The translations under genes and the position numbers were made by a program. DNA of 49,293 bases from Pelomicrobium sp036803785 (lineage in GTDB: Bacteria > Pseudomonadota > Gammaproteobacteria > Burkholderiales > UBA6910), in the NCBI RefSeq assembly GCF_036803785.1, contig NZ_DAIRTR010000005.1, positions 1 through 49,293 of the forward strand, written 5' to 3'. Shown in pieces: positions 15,114 through 22,760 of this stretch (position 1 is its first letter; every line of letters starts with the position of its first letter). The notes beneath the pieces are model-generated. The model was given only the letters and a program-made list of their open reading frames with translations, searched no databases and had not been told where the DNA came from.

Positions 15114-16094
15114 ATGAACCGCACCGAGCGCTTCTACAAGATCGACCAGCTTCTCCACGAGCGGCGCGTGGTGCCGCTGGAGGTATTCCTCGAAGCGCTG
15201 TCGGTTTCGCGCGCCACCTTCAAGCGCGACCTCGAATACCTGCGCGACCGGCTCCATGCCCCCATCGTCTGGGACCGGGAAGCGGGCGGCTACCGCTTCG
15301 CCGCCGATGCGCCCAGCGGCCCGGCTTATGAACTGCCGGGGCTGTGGTTCTCGGCAAGCGAACTCTATGCGCTCTTGGCGGCGCAGAAGCTGCTTGCCGA
15401 GCTGGAGCCGGGGATCCTGGCCGCCCACATCGCGCCCTTGCAGGCGCGGCTGGCGGCGCTGCTGGAAACCGGCGGCCATCCGGCCGAAGAGATTCAGCGT
15501 CGCGTGCGCCTGCTCTCGATGGCCAAACGCGCGGTCGAGCCGGGCTGCTTTGCCGCAGTCGCCAAGTCGCTGATGGAACGCCGCCGGCTGGAAATCGACG
15601 CCTACAGCCGCGCGCGCGACGAGGTCAACACCCGCATCGTCTCGCCGCAGCGACTGGTGCATTACCGCGACAACTGGTATCTCGACGCCTACTGCCACTG
15701 GCGGCGGGCCTTGCGCACTTTCGCGCTGGACACCCTGCGGCGCGTCAGGCCGCTCGACCAGCAAGCCCGCGAAGTGGCCGATGCGACGCTCGACCGCCAT
15801 CTCGCCTCGGCCTATGGCATCTTCGCCGGCCGGCCCAAGGGGCGTGCGGTGCTGCGCTTTTCGCCCGAACGCGCCCGCTGGGTGCGCGACGAGCGTTGGC
15901 ACAGGGATCAAGCGGGCGAGATGCTGCCCGATGGCAGCTGGCGGCTGACCGTGCCCTATGCCGACGAGCGGGAGCTGGTCATGGACATCCTGCGCCATGG
16001 CCGGCATGTGATCGTGGAAGCGCCGGGATCCTTGCGCCGGCGCGTGGCCGAGGAGGCGGCAGCGATCGCCAGTCGTTACGCGACCAAGGTCTGA
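15114..16094 (+). CDS. WYL domain transcriptional regulator
   Basis: This 326-residue protein has an N-terminal DeoR-like helix-turn-helix (residues about 5-60; SVSRATFKRDLEYLRD), a central WYL domain whose signature NWYLDAYCH lies near 187-195, and a C-terminal WCX-like extension. WYL regulators sense nucleic acid or nucleotide ligands and control defence loci (the BrxR and CapW groups are examples) and DNA-damage responses. The ATG at 15114 is fixed by GGGAGGAAGCC. The gene itself and three other transcription units in this cluster carry the same palindrome just upstream, so this protein is the likely binder. That assignment is inference. Confidence 0.88.
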   Translation: MNRTERFYKIDQLLHERRVVPLEVFLEALSVSRATFKRDLEYLRDRLHAPIVWDREAGGYRFAADAPSGPAYELPGLWFSASELYALLAAQKLLAELEPGILAAHIAPLQARLAALLETGGHPAEEIQRRVRLLSMAKRAVEPGCFAAVAKSLMERRRLEIDAYSRARDEVNTRIVSPQRLVHYRDNWYLDAYCHWRRALRTFALDTLRRVRPLDQQAREVADATLDRHLASAYGIFAGRPKGRAVLRFSPERARWVRDERWHRDQAGEMLPDGSWRLTVPYADERELVMDILRHGRHVIVEAPGSLRRRVAEEAAAIASRYATKV

Positions 16095-16101
16095 GCCGCT
16101 A

Positions 16102-16118
16102 GGCTCACGATGTGAGCC
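16102..16118. promoter_or_regulatory. WYL-cluster palindrome, copy 2 (GGCTCA-N5-TGAGCC)
   Basis: GGCTCACGATGTGAGCC has perfect 6-bp arms, extended to 7 bp (GGCTCAC/GTGAGCC). It starts 8 bp after the WYL gene stop codon and lies 46 bp before the start of the small membrane protein gene at 16165. Confidence 0.75.
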
Positions 16119-16164
16119 ATACCCTCCGGCATCATGGCGCGGTTCATTCGCACGAAAGGCCACC

Positions 16165-16374
16165 ATGATCACCGACTTTATCCTCGCTCTCTGGGCCGGC
16201 TGGGCCACGCAAAGCTTTGGCGTCTTCGTGCTCGTGCTGCTGCTGGGCGTTTTCTTCTGGCGCCACGACCGGCCTTTTTCCAGTGGTGTCCTCAGGCTCG
16301 CCCTCATCGCCCTGGGCATCTCCGCCCTGTTCTCGCTCTTCGGCGGTGGGGATGATTGCGACTGCGATCTGTAG
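16165..16374 (+). CDS. small two-helix membrane protein, 69 aa
   Basis: This is a hydrophobic protein with two predicted transmembrane helices: residues about 5-30 (including FGVFVLVLLLGVFFW) and about 42-58 (VLRLALIALGISALFSLF). A short basic loop (RHDRP) separates them, and the protein ends in the unusual acidic tail DDCDCDL. No family is recognised. It follows the WYL regulator in the same direction, with copy 2 of the palindrome between them. It is therefore probably a member of the WYL regulon. The start has only a moderate ribosome binding site (AAAGG, 8 bases upstream). Confidence 0.65.
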   Translation: MITDFILALWAGWATQSFGVFVLVLLLGVFFWRHDRPFSSGVLRLALIALGISALFSLFGGGDDCDCDL

Positions 16375-16464
16375 CCCTGCGAACGGGGAGGTTCTTTACC
16401 GGCCTTTGCCCGGAAGGAGACTGCGCTACCGACGGGTGTCTGGCCGTAGTCCGATGGGCATGAT

Positions 16465-17010
16465 TCAGCGCCTCTTGCCGGATGGTTTCATGACCCGATC
16501 GACCTCCGCCTCAATGGCTGCGCGCAGATCGAGCCAACGATCCCACAGATATTCGATCTCTTCCCATTGTGCTCGGATGTCAGTAGGTGATACGAGCGTC
16601 ATCAGCGCGTCGTAAGCCCGGCAGATGCGGGTGCGTGCCCGGATGGCGCGTGGATCGAACAGGATGGCCGCGTACCGCGCGAGAAGCTCTCCCCGCTCGG
16701 CGAACGACCAGATGCAGCGCGTCGTCTCGAAGTTCTCCCGCGCCCGGTCCAGGCTCAGAACGCCATTGGGCCCGCCCCAGACTTCATGCGCGTACGGGTC
16801 GTCCTGACCATCGTCTTCCCAACAGCACAGGCTGCAATAGTCGTAGCCGTTGCGCTCGCGCAGCGTCGGATAGCCGCAGGCGGGGCAGGGCACGTGGCCG
16901 TGGCAGTGATCAGGATGCGCCTCGAAAAACCCGCGCCGGCGAGCGTAAGCCGTGCCCTGCCAGCGCGGCGAGGGCTCCCAGTAGCCGGAGAATTTTTCCA
17001 GCACCGGCAT
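16465..17010 (-). CDS. CPCC family cysteine-rich (zinc-ribbon-like) protein
   Basis: This 181-residue protein matches the Cys-rich CPCC family pattern. CPACGYPTLRERNGYDYCSLC has two CxxC pairs that probably bind zinc, followed by the family-typical CWEDDGQDDPYA and GGPNGVLSLDRARENF. The C-terminal 90 residues are helical and charged, and longer than in small family members. The family has no established function. The ATG at 17010 overlaps the stop of the PcfJ-like/HIRAN gene by 3 bp (ATGA) and is preceded by AGGAGAAGG, so the two are translationally coupled; a frame extension to 17031 is less likely. Confidence 0.8.
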   Translation of the reverse strand: MPVLEKFSGYWEPSPRWQGTAYARRRGFFEAHPDHCHGHVPCPACGYPTLRERNGYDYCSLCCWEDDGQDDPYAHEVWGGPNGVLSLDRARENFETTRCIWSFAERGELLARYAAILFDPRAIRARTRICRAYDALMTLVSPTDIRAQWEEIEYLWDRWLDLRAAIEAEVDRVMKPSGKRR

Positions 17011-19055
17011 CACGCCTTCTCCTGTAAGCACGCTTCGATCACGAATTCCACCCGCCGCCAGGGTTCGGTCTCGAAATCGACTTCGAGAATGCGCGCAGCC
17101 AGTTTCTCGCCGACCATCAGCCGCGCGGCGATGTCGGCGTTCTCGGGGCGCGGCACGTAGCCGAGCTTGACGCCTTGCCAGTCGATGCGCACGGCGAGCG
17201 GATCGTGCGGGTTGTCGCGCTCGAGAACCAGGTCGAGCGCATCGCCCGCCGTGAATGCGTCCTCGACCTGCGGCCCTTGGTGGTATTGGTAACCCGCCAC
17301 ATGGGCGATCAGGAGCGTCTCGGGCTCGGCCCGCTGCTCACCCAGCCAGTCGAGCGCCTGGATGAGCTGCCGCTCGGATTTGGCATCCAGCCAAGCCAGC
17401 CGCTGCCGCGCGTGGGCCTTGGCCTGCCAAAGCTGCACCTCGATGCGTCCGCGCGCTTCCAGCGCCGCCCAGCGCGCATCCCGCCGCTCAGGAGCGTTCA
17501 GAGCCGACTCCACCCGCCGCGCCCAGGCTTCCATCTCGGGGCTGACCTCGCGGTTCGTCGGCCCACGCAGCTGCACGAGGTGGTAGGCCGTGTCGTACTC
17601 GACGTCCTCGCTCAGGCGCGGACGGTATTCGGCGGTGGCCTGCTCGCCCCGGCGCGCAAGGTGAAAGAGCCGTGTGCCGGCGACCGAGTCCTCCCAGTAA
17701 CGCGGGCTGCCCGCGCAGTGGTGCATGCGCTGCCCTTCGTAGAGCAGCATCGTCGGCGTGACGAGCTCGACGGCTTCCCAGCCGTCTTCTTCCAGCCGGC
17801 CCAGCACTTCTGGCAGGTGAAGATCGGGCAGGTAGTCCTCCTTCTCCGGCCAGGGGCGCTGCCGATGCCAGCGGACCGAGGCATCGAGCAGGCCCAACAG
17901 CCCATGGCAGGCCACCCAGGCGGCGGCGAGGCGATGGATCTTGGGCCCATAGCGCCGAGCGAGGAGGGTGGCCGCCCGCCCGCGCGCGGCGGCCAGGAAG
18001 TCGTCGCAATCGGCCAGCGCCGTGTGGAGGTTGCCGTGGCGCTTGGCCGCTGCCTCCCAGGTGAGGTTCCAGCCCAGCCGAAAGGCGCCGCGGTGCACTT
18101 CGGGCACAGGCGGGGTGCTGGCGCGCTGCGCGTCGTCATCCTCATCCGCCACCGCGCCGATGAGCTGCAAATAGCCCGTCAGGTACGGCAACCAGCGCTC
18201 GAACGCCGCCACATCCGGGCGCTGGTTGTCGGGCAAGGCGTCGAGCACGGCAAGGCAGGCCCGCCGACGGGCCGCTTCGCGCCCTCCCCAGAAGGCGGCA
18301 TTGACCGGCGCGCGCACGAGTCCGCGCGAGATGCCCCAGTGCGCGGCGAGCGCCCCGGCGAGATCCCGCCCCGCATCGATGGCTGCTTCCACGGCCACGT
18401 CCTTGTCACGCCAGGCGTGGCGCTTGCCATCGAAGACATTGGGCGAGTGATGCAGCGTCAAGAGCACCGGCGCCACCAGCGCCGGAAAGCGCATCAGCGC
18501 CTGCATGCGCCGCTCGCGCAAGAGCGGCGGCAGGGTGGCGAGCCGGTTGTAGTTGCGCACCGAGGCAAAGAAAACCTTCGGCGCGGGCTGCGGCGCCCGG
18601 CCATCGTGCCGGGTGACGGCCGGCGGCGTGGGCTCGCGCTCGAGCCACAGCAGCAGCCGCATCGCTTCGGCATCCAGCGTGGCGGCAAAGCGCTGGAAGT
18701 CGGCATCGAACCAGAACCCCGCATGCCAGCGCGAAGGATTGGGCAGCGCCGGCGCGGCATAGAGCACCTGCACAAAGCCCACGTCGGGAAGTTCCAGCTG
18801 GTAACGGTGGCCGCCGGCGTCGTCGGCAAGCGCCGCGACAATGGGCGCGATCACCGCATCCTCACCCAGCCGCGCTTGGCCTAGCCGCAGGGCGAGCACC
18901 CGGCCATCGGAGAGCGACAGCCACAGGCGCGGGTATTCATCCTCCGGCGCGAAGGTCCGCCCGGGCAACCACAGCCGCGCGCGCACGGCAGGCAGCGGCG
19001 CGGCGAACGTCGGCGCTGGCGGGACGGCAGGGGCATAGGAGACGAAATCTTCCAT
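17010..19055 (-). CDS. PcfJ-like domain and HIRAN domain fusion protein
   Basis: This 681-residue protein has no membrane segment. Residues about 430-520 match the PcfJ-like pattern of conjugative elements and prophages: an EGQRMHHCAGS motif (440-449) and then VQLRGPTNR (494-502). The last 100 residues are a HIRAN domain, seen in AGYQYHQG, RDNPHDPLAVRI and LGYVPRPENADIA (588-643). HIRAN domains are found with SF2 helicases and nucleases and are thought to recognise DNA ends or damage. Residues 1-400 are of unknown fold. Copy 3 of the palindrome is 24 bp before the ATG. It is the first gene of a two-gene operon with the CPCC protein. The domain calls come from visible motifs; the function is unknown. 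Confidence 0.8.
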   Translation of the reverse strand: MEDFVSYAPAVPPAPTFAAPLPAVRARLWLPGRTFAPEDEYPRLWLSLSDGRVLALRLGQARLGEDAVIAPIVAALADDAGGHRYQLELPDVGFVQVLYAAPALPNPSRWHAGFWFDADFQRFAATLDAEAMRLLLWLEREPTPPAVTRHDGRAPQPAPKVFFASVRNYNRLATLPPLLRERRMQALMRFPALVAPVLLTLHHSPNVFDGKRHAWRDKDVAVEAAIDAGRDLAGALAAHWGISRGLVRAPVNAAFWGGREAARRRACLAVLDALPDNQRPDVAAFERWLPYLTGYLQLIGAVADEDDDAQRASTPPVPEVHRGAFRLGWNLTWEAAAKRHGNLHTALADCDDFLAAARGRAATLLARRYGPKIHRLAAAWVACHGLLGLLDASVRWHRQRPWPEKEDYLPDLHLPEVLGRLEEDGWEAVELVTPTMLLYEGQRMHHCAGSPRYWEDSVAGTRLFHLARRGEQATAEYRPRLSEDVEYDTAYHLVQLRGPTNREVSPEMEAWARRVESALNAPERRDARWAALEARGRIEVQLWQAKAHARQRLAWLDAKSERQLIQALDWLGEQRAEPETLLIAHVAGYQYHQGPQVEDAFTAGDALDLVLERDNPHDPLAVRIDWQGVKLGYVPRPENADIAARLMVGEKLAARILEVDFETEPWRRVEFVIEACLQEKA

Positions 19056-19079
19056 GCCCGCGATGATGCGGCGGACGGT

Positions 19080-19096
19080 GGCTCATGGTGTGAGCC
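19080..19096. promoter_or_regulatory. WYL-cluster palindrome, copy 3 (GGCTCA-N5-TGAGCC)
   Basis: GGCTCATGGTGTGAGCC has perfect 6-bp arms and lies 24 bp upstream of the PcfJ-like/HIRAN gene. Spacing to the start codon is almost the same as for copy 4 (23 bp), as expected of one regulator acting at equivalent promoters. Confidence 0.75.
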
Positions 19097-19138
19097 TGAC
19101 TTGCGTGTCAGCACGAAGGTGACAGCGGGCAGAGTTGC

Positions 19139-20110
19139 TTAGCCCATTTGCACCCCATAGGCCGCAAATGCAATCCGTCCGAGATGATCGTGGCGCAAAA
19201 AATTCATGCGAATGACGCGCAGCCGTAGCCGCTCGCCGATCTCCAATTTTGTGTGCAGGTCGTACGCACCATCCCATACATGGCCGATGCGCTGGCCCTG
19301 CCATGCGGCGGCCAATTTCCAGGGCAGATCAGCGGGGTCTTGATAGACCTCCAGCGGCTCTCCTTCGCGCAGTGTGCGCAACGCCTCCGGATTCTGGGTA
19401 AATACCGTGCCGATGACGCACACCGTCTCGCCGGGCCTGCGCCAGCGTTCTGCCGCCGCACGCAGCGAAGCACGTACACCGGGATGGTCAGGCAGCGGCT
19501 CGTCGGGCGTGAGCAGATAGGGTACGCCGCGTTGGCTGTCGAGATCGAAAGCTAGCACGTAGAGTCGGTCGCCCGGAAGAAAACCTGGGGCAAAGCCCAT
19601 TTCCACGCGTAACGGGCCGTGTGCCCGCGTACGCACGCGCAGGATCGCCGGCGGCGGAAAGTAGCGGCCATTGGCCAGCGCGCGCGCTTGCAGATCGGCA
19701 TACCACCCGGCAAACCAGCGGCGCTTGCGCATGAAGAAAAGGGTTGTGCCTTCGCACGGGCAACCCAGAATGGCGGCAGGGTCGGCAAAATCGATCCAGG
19801 CCTCGCCCCCCGGCCCGGGGAAGAACGCATAGAGCTGCTCGAACCCGATGTCGAAGGTTTGATGAATCTGCACCACCTGCGCGAGTTCACTGAGCAGGTG
19901 GCGGATGGCTTTCAGCGGCGGCGTGACGGCTTCGATATAGAGCGGCTGGCCGCGCAGGCATTGCCCGGCTTGCATGCGCAACTGACGCGCGCGGCGGCGT
20001 GTGGATTTCTGCAACGCTCCTCGGCGCTGGAACGTCCAATTCGGCGGGAACGCATAGGGTCCGGTCAGTCCCGTCGAAGCGCAGCCAATGACATCAGGCC
20101 ACGTGCTCAC
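19139..20110 (-). CDS. hypothetical protein of the WYL cluster, 323 aa
   Basis: I do not recognise this protein. It is probably cytoplasmic: no signal peptide or clear transmembrane helix. The N-terminus is basic (STRRRARQLRMQAG). A central part contains LGCPCEGTTLFFMRKRRWFAGWY with a CxC pair. The C-terminal half is rich in short strands (LRVEMGFAPGFLPGDRLYVLAFDLDS, ETVCVIGTVF, ERLRLRVIRMNFL), suggesting an OB- or SH3-like beta domain. It starts with GTG at 20110, whose GTGA overlaps the stop of the upstream membrane protein gene, and GGGGGAG precedes it. It is the last gene of a three-gene operon headed by palindrome copy 4. Confidence 0.65.
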   Translation of the reverse strand: MSTWPDVIGCASTGLTGPYAFPPNWTFQRRGALQKSTRRRARQLRMQAGQCLRGQPLYIEAVTPPLKAIRHLLSELAQVVQIHQTFDIGFEQLYAFFPGPGGEAWIDFADPAAILGCPCEGTTLFFMRKRRWFAGWYADLQARALANGRYFPPPAILRVRTRAHGPLRVEMGFAPGFLPGDRLYVLAFDLDSQRGVPYLLTPDEPLPDHPGVRASLRAAAERWRRPGETVCVIGTVFTQNPEALRTLREGEPLEVYQDPADLPWKLAAAWQGQRIGHVWDGAYDLHTKLEIGERLRLRVIRMNFLRHDHLGRIAFAAYGVQMG

Positions 20111-21000
20111 TCGTCACTCCCCCAAGCATGACCGATCCACAACCCCAGCAGCAACGGCCAAACCCAGTGCGTGGGTTGTTTTGTGACGGCAGCCGTCTGC
20201 GTGCATTCAGTTTTGATTTGCGCTTCCGCAGCGCGTATTTCGGCGAGGTGATTTACTGCGAACTGCCGCTCTAAAGGCGTCAAGCCCGCGCCCACAATGA
20301 ATGCAGAGACCAAGGCGAGCAAGGCCGCCGCAAGCGGGATGATCAAGACGAAGGAGCCGAGCAGCCACAAAAGCACGGCCAGGATCAGCGCGACGATGAA
20401 CATCTGACCCTCGATCAGCCACTGCCAGAGCATGATCCACAGCGGCGCGCTGAAAATCCAGAGCAGCCAGTGGTCCACGAAAACTTCGGCGATGTAGGTC
20501 CCCAGTCCTTCCGCCGACCATTCGGGCTTCTTGGGCGTTGCTGGCGCAGAGGCAAGGGGACGCGCCGCGGGACGGGTGGGCAGGGGAATGACGGGCGCAA
20601 GCCTTGTTGGGGAACGACGTTTTTCCCGTTGCTTGCGCAGGCTGCGGCCCTGCCACCAAGCGAACGGGTTGCTCAGCGCCCACGAGCGCGCTTGCGGCCG
20701 CCGGCGCCACGGGCGGTTCAAAAGCCTGCGCAAACCCCATTCGATGGCCATTGAAACGGTAGCCAATGGGGCCAAAAACCACCAGGGAAAGCGCAACAAC
20801 GCCGCTGCCGCCACGCCCACGCTGACGACGAACACCGCCGCCAGCAACGAGGCCAGAAGCGCCAGCCACAGCGGTTCTTGAGGCATGGTGTCGAGGTAGG
20901 CGAGCGTGACGATGCCGATGGCGAGCACGAGCCAGCCCTGCACATGGGCACGGTAGCGGTGGCGCAGGAAGTCGCGCCAATAGGGTTGAGATTGCCTCAT
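20107..21000 (-). CDS. multi-pass membrane protein of the WYL cluster
   Basis: This 297-residue membrane protein has at least five hydrophobic segments: near residues 20-40 (GWLVLAIGIVTLAYL), 45-70, 75-92, 180-200 (HWLLWIFSAPLWIMLWQWLI) and 205-250. A basic, Pro-rich cytoplasmic loop lies between about 95 and 165, and a final hydrophobic stretch before WGSDE. No family is recognised. The ATG at 21000 overlaps the stop of the preceding gene (ATGA), and its stop overlaps the next start, so the three genes are tightly coupled. A membrane anchor or effector role for the cluster is inference. Confidence 0.7.
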   Translation of the reverse strand: MRQSQPYWRDFLRHRYRAHVQGWLVLAIGIVTLAYLDTMPQEPLWLALLASLLAAVFVVSVGVAAAALLRFPWWFLAPLATVSMAIEWGLRRLLNRPWRRRPQARSWALSNPFAWWQGRSLRKQREKRRSPTRLAPVIPLPTRPAARPLASAPATPKKPEWSAEGLGTYIAEVFVDHWLLWIFSAPLWIMLWQWLIEGQMFIVALILAVLLWLLGSFVLIIPLAAALLALVSAFIVGAGLTPLERQFAVNHLAEIRAAEAQIKTECTQTAAVTKQPTHWVWPLLLGLWIGHAWGSDE

Positions 21001-21359
21001 TTGAGATGACACAAATCGAGCAGCTCGCCATCGCCGCCGTAAAGCAAATACTCGCCCTCGCCCAGGTCGATCACATAACGCGCCGGATTGCGAAAGCGCG
21101 CGCCGTGGCGACGGATGAGCTCGGGAATCTCGGCATCATCGATGGACAGCACCACCTCGCCCGCCCAATCCTCGTTCAGAATCGGAAAACGTCCATCGGC
21201 GGTCCTCGGCGGTGGCGCCGCCATGGGTGCGACGGCAGGCGCCGGGCGCGAGCGCTCCTGCAGCCACAGCAGGATACCGATCAAGAGGCCCACCCCAAGC
21301 AGCCAGGGATGGCGCGCCAGCCCGATCGATACCGGGAAGAATCCGACCCATTTGAGCAT
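20997..21359 (-). CDS. membrane-anchored protein of the WYL cluster, 120 aa
   Basis: This 120-residue protein has one hydrophobic helix near the N-terminus (residues about 14-33, WLLGVGLLIGILLWL). A Pro/Ala-rich linker follows, then a small soluble domain (residues 55-120) of alternating strands and helices (EVVLSIDDAEIPELIRRHG, RYVIDLGEGEYLLYGGDGE). No family is recognised. It is the first gene of the operon 20997-21359, 20107-21000 and 19139-20110, with palindrome copy 4 located 23 bp before its start. The start codon is ATG without a strong ribosome binding site. Confidence 0.65.
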   Translation of the reverse strand: MLKWVGFFPVSIGLARHPWLLGVGLLIGILLWLQERSRPAPAVAPMAAPPPRTADGRFPILNEDWAGEVVLSIDDAEIPELIRRHGARFRNPARYVIDLGEGEYLLYGGDGELLDLCHLK

Positions 21360-21382
21360 AAGGGCATTGTGCGCCTGCGGAA

Positions 21383-21399
21383 GGCTCAGAAACTGAGCC
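21383..21399. promoter_or_regulatory. WYL-cluster palindrome, copy 4 (GGCTCA-N5-TGAGCC)
   Basis: GGCTCAGAAACTGAGCC has perfect arms, and its outer AGGCTCAG/CTGAGCCT extension makes it 8 bp per arm. It lies 23 bp before the ATG at 21359 and 14 bp after the end of the integrase gene, where the promoter of the three-gene operon must be. Confidence 0.75.
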
Positions 21400-21413
21400 T
21401 GTAGGCCAAGCCA

Positions 21414-22736
21414 TCAGGTCATCGACTGGTACGCCTTTCCGAAAGGCCCGATGATCACCTTCCCGCGCCCGTCCTGAATCTGGGCATCTACGAAGTCGGC
21501 CCACCATTGCAGCATCTGACGCCGCTGGGGAAGATACTCCGCGCGGTTATAGACGCCGCGCACCCCTTTTTGCTCGTGAGCAAGCGCCTTCTCGATCCAG
21601 TCCGAATTGAAGCCCTGTTCGTGGAGGTGCGTGGATGCCGTGCGCCGGAAATCATGGATGACGAAGTCGCGGACGTCGATTTCCAGCGCCCGCACTGCGA
21701 CGTTCAGCGTGCTCTTGGCAATCGGCCGCTTCAAGGAGTTGCGGCTGGGGAAGACCCATTCCGAACCGCTCGCCAGATCCCGCAATTCGTCGAACATCGC
21801 CAGCGCCTGGCGCGAGAGTGGCACCAGATGCGGCTTGTCTTTCTTCATGCGCTCGGCGGGGATGGACCACTCGGCGCGCTCGAAGTCAATCTCCTCCCAA
21901 CGGGCTTCGATCAGTTCGGATTTCCGCACCATGCAGAGAATCAAGAGATGCAAGGCGAGTTTGTGCGAGCGTTTCATGCTCGACTGGTAGATGGCCCGCA
22001 TCAGCTTGCCGATTTCCTCCGCGCTCAAGGCCACATCCCGGCTCTTCGCCTGGGCGATATATTTCGCCTCGATGGCGGCGGCCGGGTTGAACTGGGTCTT
22101 TTGCCGCGCAATGGCGTAGGCGAACAGGCGTTTGAGCACATTGCGGGTTTGCAGCGCCATCTGGTCGGCACCGCGACGTTTGATCCGGTCGGTAATGGCA
22201 AGGATATCGTCTGGGGTCACCTCGGCAAGCAGTTTCGCACCGATGGCCGGGATCACATCCTTTTCCAGGATGCGCCGGATGTTGCGGGGGTTGCGGTTCG
22301 TGGGTTCCACGATCTCGGCATACCACCGCCAAGCGAAAGCCTCGACGGTATCGGCTGCCCGCGCCGCTTCCTCACGGGCTTTGACGATTTCCCGAGTCTT
22401 CGGGCACCAGTTGCCGATGAAGGTCTCCGCCATTTCCTTGACGAAGGGCGACGCATCCTCCGGAATCGGATCGCCGCGCTTGATGGCCATGGGGGACAGA
22501 CCTCGCTCCACCAGCGCCTTGCAATCCTCCCGCCAGCTTCGGGCCTCAGCCAGTGAATAAGCCGGGTAGTCGCCGAGCCGGACGTTCTCCTGCTTTCGAT
22601 TCCGGGCACGATACTTGAGGCCCCATCGCTTCTTGCCGGTCGGCAGGACTTCGATATACAGCCCGCCCCCGTCCGATTCGCTGTAGGGCTTCTCGCCCGG
22701 CTTCAGGTTACGTAGTCTGGTATCCGACAAGGCCAT
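21414..22736 (-). CDS. int: P4-type tyrosine integrase of the genomic island
   Basis: This 440-residue protein has an N-terminal DUF4102 arm-binding domain (residues 1-90; DTRLRNLKPGEKPYSESDGG), a core-binding domain (about 130-225), and a catalytic domain with Arg in CMVRKSELIEARW, HDFRRTAST, LAHEQKG and the nucleophile Tyr in VYNRAEY. It is the island's own integrase, placed 244 bp from the 3' end of mnmE in the same orientation, the arrangement known for SGI1 and other mnmE-targeting islands. The ATG at 22736 begins MALSDTRLRN, the usual start for the family; an upstream extension of 34 codons is not credible. Repeated GTGGGAACA sites lie immediately upstream. Confidence 0.92.
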   Translation of the reverse strand: MALSDTRLRNLKPGEKPYSESDGGGLYIEVLPTGKKRWGLKYRARNRKQENVRLGDYPAYSLAEARSWREDCKALVERGLSPMAIKRGDPIPEDASPFVKEMAETFIGNWCPKTREIVKAREEAARAADTVEAFAWRWYAEIVEPTNRNPRNIRRILEKDVIPAIGAKLLAEVTPDDILAITDRIKRRGADQMALQTRNVLKRLFAYAIARQKTQFNPAAAIEAKYIAQAKSRDVALSAEEIGKLMRAIYQSSMKRSHKLALHLLILCMVRKSELIEARWEEIDFERAEWSIPAERMKKDKPHLVPLSRQALAMFDELRDLASGSEWVFPSRNSLKRPIAKSTLNVAVRALEIDVRDFVIHDFRRTASTHLHEQGFNSDWIEKALAHEQKGVRGVYNRAEYLPQRRQMLQWWADFVDAQIQDGRGKVIIGPFGKAYQSMT

Positions 22737-22760
22737 GATTCCACACCCCTTTCTTCCGTG

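Noticed and set aside
17175..18884. 569-codon open frame opposite the PcfJ-like/HIRAN gene
   Set aside because: The minus-strand gene has clear domains and coupled starts; the opposite frame is Arg/Pro/Gly-rich shadow sequence.
15114..21359. Known system such as BREX, CBASS, Thoeris or Zorya
   Set aside because: None of their hallmark proteins (PglX/PglZ/BrxC, CD-NTase, TIR/SIR2, MotAB-like pair) is recognisable; only the WYL regulator is shared with such loci.
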